The notes beneath the pieces were generated by a model that had not been told where the DNA came from, did not search any database, and saw nothing but the letters and a program-made list of their open reading frames with translations. This document shows, in pieces, positions 1 through 5,324 of a stretch of DNA of 19,660 bases. This DNA comes from QHXW01 sp035297145 (GTDB lineage Bacteria; Acidobacteriota; Terriglobia; Bryobacterales; Bryobacteraceae). A program made the translations under genes and the position numbers. Within the stretch, counting starts at the first letter, position 1. The number at the start of each line of letters is the position of its first letter. The stretch lies in NCBI GenBank assembly GCA_035297145.1, contig DATGZN010000032.1, positions 1-19,660 of the forward strand, given 5' to 3'.

Positions 1-1
1 G

Positions 2-100
2 ACTCACCCGGAACGCTTCGTCCGCCGCCCTCCCAAGCCGCCTTCTCTCCCTACTGCCGTCTGGATCAACAAGCCTCCGGACCAGGAGAAAGCTCCTTAA
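2..100 (+). CDS. C-terminal end of an IS3-type transposase (OrfB), cut by the window edge
   Basis: The frame is open from the first bases to a TAA at 98-100 and encodes about 32 residues. They contain HPERFVRRPPKPPSLP followed by AVWINKPP. The xPERF..PP..P.LP..VWINPP pattern is the usual tail of integrase-core (rve) transposases of the IS3 family, just after the catalytic domain. The DDE core lies outside the window, so activity cannot be judged. The sequence after the stop (about 110-140, TCATTTTCATTGACACGC) resembles an IS3-family right end, but its partner is not visible. Family assignment is from the tail motif only. Confidence 0.6.
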   Translation, partial: THPERFVRRPPKPPSLPTAVWINKPPDQEKAP

Positions 101-299
101 ACTTTCACGCTGTGTGTCTCATTTTCATTGACACGCACCGCTTCGTGTTCTGATGCCGCGACCCGGCATCGCATCGATCAGACATTCATGTGGGGACGCC
201 CAGCCGTGGCAGGACCCATCGCATGATGGCGATATATCCGGCAACGAGCAACAGCACTGTCATCCACTCAGGCATTCACCCTCCGCGTCCTATCTGTGC
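101..299. other. No gene seen; probable IS3 right end plus spacer
   Basis: Short frames here have no recognisable product and no ribosome-binding site. The first 40 bases probably hold the right end of the IS3-type element; the rest is spacer before the sigma-factor promoter region. Confidence 0.4.
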
Positions 300-370
300 A
301 GATGCAGTTCCCGCCAAAGGGTGACAACCTCCTTTCTCCCGCTTGTCACGTTTGCCCCCGCACTGCATCT
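300..370. promoter_or_regulatory. Divergent, symmetric pair of ECF-type promoter-like elements
   Basis: Two inverted modules face outward around a centre near 335. On the plus strand TTGTCAC (343-349) is followed 12 nt later by ACTGCATCT (362-370). On the minus strand the same two words recur with the same 12-nt spacing (GTGACAA 321-327, AGATGCAGT 300-308). TGTCAC to CATC is 16 nt, a spacing that fits -35 and -10 elements of an ECF sigma factor. The rightward copy lies 52 bp before the sigma gene, which suggests autoregulation. The leftward copy points to the IS3 remnant. The symmetry is seen; the promoter role is inferred. Confidence 0.5.
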
Positions 371-421
371 TTAATGCTGGCTGCTGGTGGTCCGCTACAA
401 TGATGGCGGCGGAATCCACTA

Positions 422-1048
422 TTGGAACGAGCGGCGGAAATCGGCTTGGCGCGTGACCTGCTGGATGGCAAACCGGAGGCGTTCGACCGGTTTGTCGACC
501 ACTTCAGCTCCAAGATTTTCAATTACAGCCGCTTGATGTGCGGTCACCGGGAGGATGCCGAAGAGGTGGCGCAGGAAACTCTGCTTAAGGTGTTCGAGAG
601 CTTCGACCAGCTTCACGATCCCGAAAACGTCCGCGCATGGGTATTCCGGATTGCGAAGAATGCCTGTCTGATGAAGCGGCGGAAGAGCACCTACGCACCC
701 GATCGCGAGCTCTCGCTGGACGAGTTCCTGCCGGCATGGAGCAGCGAAAAGGATGGGTTAACGAAACTTGAGATTGCAGACTGGTCGAGCCTGCCCGAAG
801 ACCAGGCGATTCGTTCCGAATTGCGGCGTGTTCTGGATGAGACCATCGCCGAATTACCGGCGATTTATCGAACCGTCCTACTGTTGCGTGACGTGGAGGA
901 ACTCTCTACCGAAGAGACGGCTCAGGTATTGGATGTGAATACGGATGCCGTGAAGACCAGGCTGCATCGGGCGCGTTTGTTCGCCCGCAAGAAGCTCGAT
1001 CAATATCTGAGGGAAGACGGACAGGCCTTGAGGAAGGTCTCAGGATGA
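422..1048 (+). CDS. ECF (group 4) RNA polymerase sigma factor
   Basis: The 208-residue protein has the two-domain plan of extracytoplasmic-function sigma factors, which redirect RNA polymerase to a small regulon. Region 2 lies near residues 15-80 (AFDRFVDHF, then EDAEEVAQETLLKVFESF and NVRAWVFRIAKNACL). Region 4 lies near residues 140-195 (IAELPAIYRTVLLLRDVEE, then TEETAQVLDVN and DAVKTRLHRAR). The linker between them is long. An in-frame stop at 401-403 leaves TTG 422 as the only start upstream of region 2, and its ribosome site is weak. The stop overlaps the anti-sigma start by four bases (ATGA), so the two are translationally coupled. A candidate autoregulatory promoter lies at 343-370. 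There is no C-terminal SnoaL-type extension. Confidence 0.88.
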   Translation: MERAAEIGLARDLLDGKPEAFDRFVDHFSSKIFNYSRLMCGHREDAEEVAQETLLKVFESFDQLHDPENVRAWVFRIAKNACLMKRRKSTYAPDRELSLDEFLPAWSSEKDGLTKLEIADWSSLPEDQAIRSELRRVLDETIAELPAIYRTVLLLRDVEELSTEETAQVLDVNTDAVKTRLHRARLFARKKLDQYLREDGQALRKVSG

Positions 1049-1326
1049 GTTCGCATAAACACGACGAAAATTGCCGGAAGATGTTCGCGGTGCTCTCCGA
1101 ATATCTCGATTTGGAACTGTCCGCCGATGCTTGCCGGGAGATGGAGACTCACATTGGCGGCTGCGAACCTTGCGCGGAATTTACCCAGAGCTTAAGGAAA
1201 ACCGTCGAGCTCTGCCGCGCGTATCAACCCCAGGACATGCCAGGGCCGATAGCCATGGATGCGCGTCAGCAACTAATTGATGCGTATCAGAAGATGCTCG
1301 CCGCGCGAAGATACCGGTTGCCGTGA
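1045..1326 (+). CDS. Zinc-finger (HC2-type) anti-sigma factor
   Basis: The 93-residue protein starts inside the sigma gene's stop codon. It carries the HxxxCxxC zinc-binding signature (HIGGCEPC, residues 36-43), preceded by a helix and CREMETH, as in anti-sigma domains of the ZAS/zf-HC2 class. Such proteins hold their cognate ECF factor inactive. No membrane helix is visible, so this is probably a soluble anti-sigma factor responding to a cytoplasmic signal rather than a membrane-anchored one. The tail (residues 65-93) is a short helix rich in A, R and Q. The partner is inferred from the overlap and the motif. Confidence 0.75.
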   Translation: MSSHKHDENCRKMFAVLSEYLDLELSADACREMETHIGGCEPCAEFTQSLRKTVELCRAYQPQDMPGPIAMDARQQLIDAYQKMLAARRYRLP

Positions 1327-1577
1327 GACCTACTGCTTTTCATGCCAGGAACCGCTGATTGCTTCTACCACTCGTGACTACTGCTGTGCCGAACTGGGAC
1401 CGATACGATCAGCCCAATTCGCAGCGGCTTCATACACGGAAGATCGTCCGGGCAATGTTCACGAGCACTCCCTTCGGAGACTCAAAAGGACGTATTGTAC
1501 GCGAATGTTGGAGCTTCCCAGTCCGCAAACGCCTCAGATACGGGGGATCTCGTCCTTTGGCGTGTTCGCTGATCAAC
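1327..1577. other. Gene-free stretch between anti-sigma gene and permease relic
   Basis: Overlapping short frames exist on both strands, but none shows a recognisable fold, ribosome site or known motif. The third gene of a sigma/anti-sigma operon would be expected here and is absent. The stretch may be decayed sequence linked to the adjoining permease fragment. Confidence 0.35.
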
Positions 1578-1775
1578 TTACTCATGCCGAAGCACGGCCA
1601 TCGGATCTACAAACGCCGCACGCCGCGCTGGGACTAGGCCGGCAACGAGCGCGATCGCCAGCAACACAGCCACGGAAGCCGCGAGCGTCCATGGATCGAT
1701 AGCGTGATGCCGAACAGATAACCGCCGATAAAACGAGTGGGCGCGACTGATCCAAGCAGCCCTGAGGAATTCTCT
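1578..1775 (-). pseudogene. C-terminal relic of a MacB/FtsX-type ABC permease (acidobacterial ADOP type)
   Basis: The minus strand, ending at a stop at 1578-1580, reads DPWTLAASVAVLLAIALV, then AGLVPARRAAFVDPMAVLRHE. This is the last membrane helix and the very conserved PARRAxxxDPMxALRxE tail of MacB-like permeases. Just upstream, in a neighbouring frame, is TRFIGGYLFGIT, which matches the preceding loop (xLFGI..DP.T), so a frameshift sits near 1695. Nothing further upstream resembles the remaining several hundred residues. It is a degenerate fragment and unlikely to be expressed. The family call rests on the tail motif. Confidence 0.7.
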
Positions 1776-1864
1776 TGAGGCTAGATCCCATCATTGTGCC
1801 GTCACGTCACTTGCAAGCTCGAGGGTGGACGAACGCCCAGTGGATGCGGTACCAATAAGGACGC

Positions 1865-2707
1865 ATGCGCTTCACACTCATGGCTTCTCGCCACAGCGCC
1901 TTCTACACACCATTCCTCATCTGCATTAGCTTGCTTCGCGACGAGGGTCATCAAATCACTTACAGTGTTCTTGGGCCCGGGCAGCGCAGCTATGCCCTCT
2001 TGCGCGACGGCGAAGTGGATATCATGCAGTCCGCGGTGTCCTCGAACTGGAGGCTTCGAGAGCAGGGGATTGAACCTTTGCCTGTACATTTCGCGCAGAT
2101 CAACCAACGCGACGGTTTCTTCATCATCGGCCGCCGGCCAGAGTCTGAATTCCATTGGAAGAACCTCGAAGGAAAGGCGTTGCTTGCGGACCATGGTCTC
2201 CAGCCGCTCGTGATGCTGAAATACGCGGTCAAGCACAACGGCGCTGATTGGAACCAGATCAAAGTCACGGATGCGGGCACGCCAGACAAAATGGAGGCCG
2301 CATTCCTCGCCGGCGCCGCAGATTATGTACATCTCCAAGGTCCGGTCGTGGCCGGTGAAGTCTTAGCCTCGGTCGGAGCATCGATGCCCCCTGTTGCGTT
2401 CAGTAGCCTGTGCTGCACAAGGGCCTACCAGAAGACTGAAGGCTACAGTACCTTCCTGAAGACGTATGAGCGCGCGAGGGAGTGGATTCGAACCTCACCT
2501 GCCGAGGAGATCGCAGCCAAGGAGACCTCTTTCTTCCCTGGCATAGCTGCCGGGGTCCTGGCGGCGACAGTCACGCGCTACCAGGGCCTTGGCTGTTGGG
2601 AAGGGGGTATCGAAATCCCACGGGATCTCTACGAGCAAGCCCTCAACGTATTCCAGTCCGTTGGCGCGATCGGCTGGCGGCATCGCTATGAAGAACTGGT
2701 GGGTTAG
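1865..2707 (+). CDS. Orphan ABC-type substrate-binding-like protein (NMT1/THI5/SsuA fold)
   Basis: The 280-residue protein resembles periplasmic-binding-protein type 2 folds of the SsuA/NMT1 group: an early HSAFYTPFL segment, LLRDGEVDIMQSAVS near residues 40-53 (the 'L..G..D' ligand-cleft strand), FIIGRRPE as the second-domain entry, a KALLADHGLQP hinge, and AAFLAGAADYVHLQGP near residues 145-160. A GG(A)AG ribosome site is only weakly represented by AAGGA at 1857-1861. There is no signal peptide or lipobox, and no permease or ATPase gene nearby, so it is either cytoplasmic, like the yeast THI5 enzymes, or a stray subunit. Ligand unknown. The next ATG (1880) lacks a ribosome site. Confidence 0.62.
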   Translation: MRFTLMASRHSAFYTPFLICISLLRDEGHQITYSVLGPGQRSYALLRDGEVDIMQSAVSSNWRLREQGIEPLPVHFAQINQRDGFFIIGRRPESEFHWKNLEGKALLADHGLQPLVMLKYAVKHNGADWNQIKVTDAGTPDKMEAAFLAGAADYVHLQGPVVAGEVLASVGASMPPVAFSSLCCTRAYQKTEGYSTFLKTYERAREWIRTSPAEEIAAKETSFFPGIAAGVLAATVTRYQGLGCWEGGIEIPRDLYEQALNVFQSVGAIGWRHRYEELVG

Positions 2708-2852
2708 TCGTCCAAGTTGCTGGCCCTTACGATGTCTGCTCTGCGGGTTTTAGCAGGCGTCTCGGCTTGCAGTAACAGTTCTTGTTGGGGCGAATAGGGG
2801 AAGGGGAAATTCGGTGGGAAGCGGTAATTCCAAATTTCAGCGCCAGATGGAC
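2708..2852. other. Intergenic spacer between convergent genes
   Basis: No coding or repeat signal is seen before the hairpin that separates the substrate-binding-like gene from the cold-shock gene. Confidence 0.4.
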
Positions 2853-2879
2853 GGAGGCACTGATACAGTGCGTGCCTCC
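2853..2879. terminator. Hairpin between convergent genes, no clear U-tract
   Basis: GGAGGCAC (2853-2860) and GTGCCTCC (2872-2879) are perfect 8-bp inverted arms. A competing inner hairpin, GCACTG-ATA-CAGTGC, overlaps them. It lies about 145 bp after the upstream plus-strand gene and 25 bp beyond the end of the minus-strand cold-shock gene. A bidirectional transcript-ending hairpin is likely from its position, but neither side has a convincing run of T. Confidence 0.4.
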
Positions 2880-2904
2880 TGCTTGTCAGAACTGCTGAGA
2901 AGTC

Positions 2905-3108
2905 TTAAACCGGATTAACGTCCTCAGCCTGCAAACCCTTCGGGCCCTTTTTCACCTCAAACGAGACGCGGGCTCCCTCGTCGAGGGACTTATAGCCGCT
3001 GGCGGCGATAGCGGAAAAATGGACGAAAACATCCTCGCCATTTTCGCGCTGTATGAAACCGAATCCTTTTGCGGCGTTAAACCACTTTACAGTACCTGTT
3101 TCTTTCAT
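2905..3108 (-). CDS. Cold-shock domain protein (CspA family)
   Basis: The 67-residue protein MKETGTVKWFNAAKGFGFI... is a complete cold-shock OB fold. It has both RNA-binding motifs, KGFGFI (RNP1) and DVFVHFSAI (RNP2), and ends in KGLQAEDV, the usual final strand. Members bind single-stranded RNA or DNA and act as RNA chaperones. The frame continues upstream to an ATG at 3160-3162, but the start at 3106-3108 is preferred: family length begins at MKxTGTVKWFN, and AAGGAG lies 4 nt before it. The gene stands alone, and convergent transcription on its 3' side ends in a shared hairpin. Confidence 0.95.
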   Translation of the reverse strand: MKETGTVKWFNAAKGFGFIQRENGEDVFVHFSAIAASGYKSLDEGARVSFEVKKGPKGLQAEDVNPV

Positions 3109-3112
3109 ATTT

Positions 3113-3118
3113 CTCCTT
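3113..3118 (-). promoter_or_regulatory. Ribosome-binding site that fixes the cold-shock start
   Basis: On the minus strand AAGGAG is followed by AAAT and then ATG. This settles the 67-residue start over the longer 85-residue reading. Confidence 0.8.
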
Positions 3119-3304
3119 CTTGCTTGTGTCTTGCTCCTTGACGTATCGATTGAGGGTGGCACAGAGACGTAAGTTCGGAAGCTCTTCCAGCGAATTCAAA
3201 CGACGCGTGAGGATTTATACCCTTCTTAGCTTAACATGCAATTGTGCCGGCCCGAGGGCTTCAGCGAAGAAGCCAGATGAACAAAGAAGTTTCAGGTTGC
3301 TCGA

Positions 3305-3418
3305 ATGCACAATGTGCGCAGCGAGATGGTGCTGGTCCACACTCACGATCAAGCCACCCTACAGGCCAGACGCGAGCTCTTGGGTTCACTCGGATTCAAA
3401 GTCGAAAGTTGCGCCTGA
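3305..3418 (+). pseudogene. N-terminal scrap of a response-regulator receiver-like domain
   Basis: This 37-codon frame (ATG 3305, stop 3416) reads EMVLVHTHDQATLQARRELL, then GSLGFKVESC. The pattern hydrophobic strand - acidic turn - 'L..RRELL.S.GF.V' is the first strand and helix of a receiver (CheY-like) domain. The usual aspartate pair is replaced by HTH-D, as in degenerate acidobacterial receivers. It stops after about one quarter of the domain, and the rest is not found downstream before the IS6 end at 3482, so it is probably a truncated relic. Evidence is weak because the match is short. Confidence 0.35.
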
Positions 3419-3481
3419 GTTCGACGCACCCTTGGTGGACGCAAAATAATGCCCAGGACCCGTAGTGGACTCGAACAACGT

Positions 3482-4187
3482 GGATGTGTTGCAAAAACGA
3501 CTCTGTCGGCGAACCGAACTGATCGCCCTGCTCTCCGGTATCGATTGCTCAGCCTTTCAATCCGACGGTTTCATGGATGAACTGAATCTGCCCAAGAACA
3601 TCCCCTTTCGGCAACCACCTCACTTGGCCTTTCCGGATCATATGCAGAACCTCGCAGCCTTGAATCGTCCGCCACGCTCCGTCGAACGATCGAAAACCTT
3701 GGCTGGCATTCACCCGCCGCTTGATCCCTCGATGGTCCTGTTCCACAACATTGTTTAAATACGGGCAAGTTCGACAGCGGCATCGGCGTCCCAGTTTCCC
3801 CTCCCGCTTCAGCTCCTCGATCACCTTCGGGTAGGACGGGTTGCCGTCCACCGTGATGACCCGCGGCCGGGGATGACCAGGAGCTTGCAAGGCTTTCTGG
3901 AAGAACTGCTTGGCCGCTGCCGCGTCTCGCTCAGCGGAAAATAAGAAGTCGATTGTGGCGCCGGTAGAATCGACGGCACGATACAGGTACCGCCACCTCC
4001 CGCCCTGGGAAATGTATGTTTCGTCGACCCTCCAGGAGCCGTTGGTTGGTTTCAATTCCCGCCGGCATCTCTTGTTCAGTTCGGGGGCGTAGCGCTGCAC
4101 CCAGCGCCAAATGGTGGTGTGGTCGCGACGGCAATGGCGGCGACCATTGATAGATTCAACAACAACAATCGCAGCTTCACGGTAGTC
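3482..4187 (-). mobile_element. Truncated IS6-family insertion sequence
   Basis: GGATGTGTTGCAAAAACG at 3482-3499 resembles the IS6-family terminal repeat (GGnnCTGTTGCAAA) and marks the downstream end. The transposase frame then runs on the minus strand to about 4187, where homology fades next to the stop of the deoR-type gene. The start of the transposase, its promoter and the other terminal repeat are missing, so the element cannot move by itself. Confidence 0.7.
3549..4187 (-). pseudogene. IS6-family DDE transposase lacking its N-terminus
   Basis: The reading frame is open from about 4187 down to a stop at 3549 but has no start codon in frame before ATG 4100. Residues include DHTTIWRWVQRYAPEL (end of the helix-turn-helix), WRVDETY (first D), YLYRAVDSTGATIDF, VITVDGNPSYPKVIEEL (second D) and YLNNVVEQDHRGIKRR (E), so the complete DDE triad is present. 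About 50-60 N-terminal residues of the DNA-binding domain are gone. It is distinct from the IS6-family copy at the right end of the window, although both share the YLYRAVD block. Confidence 0.85.
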
Positions 4188-4204
4188 CTATCAGAGCATG
4201 ACCT

Positions 4205-4993
4205 TCAGACGATCAGGACTTCGATCCCCAACGTGCTGAGCTGGCGGGCCATGTCCTCCGTGACCCGATCGTCGGTGATCACGCGATGAACACTTCCCAT
4301 GTCTCCGATGACGGACAGGCTCCTCCGTCCCAACTTGGTCGCGTCGGTAATTACAGTCACTTGCTTGGCCATGCGCATCATGACAGCATTCAGTTGCGCT
4401 TCGAGCACGTCCGGCGTGGATGGCCCGGCCTCCGGATCTAGGCCGTCCACGGCGAGAAAGAAATGATCGGCATGGAGTTCGCTCATCATGCGCTCGGCTT
4501 GAGGTCCGACGAATGAGCCGGAGACCTGGCGCAGCACACCGCCAATCATGATCAGCGAGATGTTGGGGGCATCCACCAGCTCTTGCGCGATATTCAGCGC
4601 ATGCGTGATGACGGTCAAGGCCTCGATATTGGTTTGCTTGATGGCCCGTGCCACCTCGGCCGTGGTGGTGCCGGAATCGAGAATCACGGTCTGGCGCGGT
4701 TGGATCAGCTGAGCGGCCGCGCGGCCGATGCGGATCTTCTCCGCGCGATGCAGCGTCTTCTTGATTTGCAGCGGGTACTCCGCCTGCGGTCCGAGCGGCA
4801 GAATGGCGCCGCCATGCGAGCGCACCAGGAGCCCTTCGGACGCCAGATGCTCCAGGTCGGAGCGAACGGTCACCGCCGATACTTGAAAACGCTCGGCAAG
4901 GTCGTCCACCGTGACGCGCTTCTGTTCATCGAGAACCTTGAGGGTTTCTCTTCTGCGCTCTTCGCAAAGCAGGCGCAATCGTATGCTAGCCAT
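4205..4993 (-). CDS. DeoR-family transcriptional repressor
   Basis: The 262-residue protein has the standard two-part plan. A winged helix-turn-helix occupies residues 12-65 (RRRETLKVLDEQKRVTVDDL, then VSAVTVRSDLEHL and LVRSHGGAI). The DeoR C-terminal sugar-phosphate sensor follows, with LDSGTTTAEVAR near residue 105 and VTVITDATKLGRRS near residue 212. Members bind phosphorylated sugars and repress nearby catabolic operons. Here no sugar operon adjoins: the gene ends beside a truncated IS6 element and faces away from nrdJ, so its original targets may have been lost or lie elsewhere. ATG 4993 gives family-typical length; no strong ribosome site is seen. Confidence 0.88.
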   Translation of the reverse strand: MASIRLRLLCEERRRETLKVLDEQKRVTVDDLAERFQVSAVTVRSDLEHLASEGLLVRSHGGAILPLGPQAEYPLQIKKTLHRAEKIRIGRAAAQLIQPRQTVILDSGTTTAEVARAIKQTNIEALTVITHALNIAQELVDAPNISLIMIGGVLRQVSGSFVGPQAERMMSELHADHFFLAVDGLDPEAGPSTPDVLEAQLNAVMMRMAKQVTVITDATKLGRRSLSVIGDMGSVHRVITDDRVTEDMARQLSTLGIEVLIV

Positions 4994-5231
4994 GGTTCAA
5001 AGAGGGACCTGCGTTGATTTTCGCAAGCTCCCTTTCAATGCCTGCCCCCTACTTACGGATGCTCCGAGAGAGTGTATCAGATGCCGCAAACAAGGGTGAA
5101 GGCGGCAGTACTTCCTGGGTGCCGTCATTTCGCGGACGTGTGCGGCACTCCACCCCAAAATCAGGCCATTCCGAGTGACCTCGACGTCCTATCGGCATGT
5201 CACGAGATTTCATGCTATCGTAACTTATAGC
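4994..5231. other. Divergent spacer between deoR-type gene and nrdJ
   Basis: No gene is seen. I looked for a cobalamin riboswitch, which would suit a B12-dependent enzyme, and did not recognise its conserved B12-box core here. Promoter elements for nrdJ lie just to the right. Confidence 0.4.
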
Positions 5232-5281
5232 ACCCCATATAGATATAATTCTTGACGGGCCACTATATGTTGGGGCATTAT
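5232..5281 (+). promoter_or_regulatory. nrdJ promoter with NrdR-box-like sites
   Basis: CCACTATATGTTGGGG (5260-5275) matches 12 of 16 positions of the NrdR box consensus (ACACWATATATWGTGT as I recall it). It sits between TTGACG (5252-5257) and CATTAT (5276-5281), a sigma70-like pair with 18-bp spacing. A second, weaker box-like sequence, ACCCCATATAGATATA, is at 5232-5247, 28 bp upstream. It overlaps a perfect TATAAT (5244-5249), which could be an alternative -10. Repression by NrdR would be expected because NrdR normally controls ribonucleotide reductase genes. The motifs are seen; binding is inferred. Confidence 0.5.
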
Positions 5282-5324
5282 TCCAAATGCGCTACAACCG
5301 CGCACCCCGAAGGAGAAACGCTAG

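Noticed and set aside
4994..5324. Cobalamin riboswitch upstream of the B12-dependent reductase
   Set aside because: I could not find the conserved B12-box core; the region looks like an ordinary promoter with NrdR-type sites.
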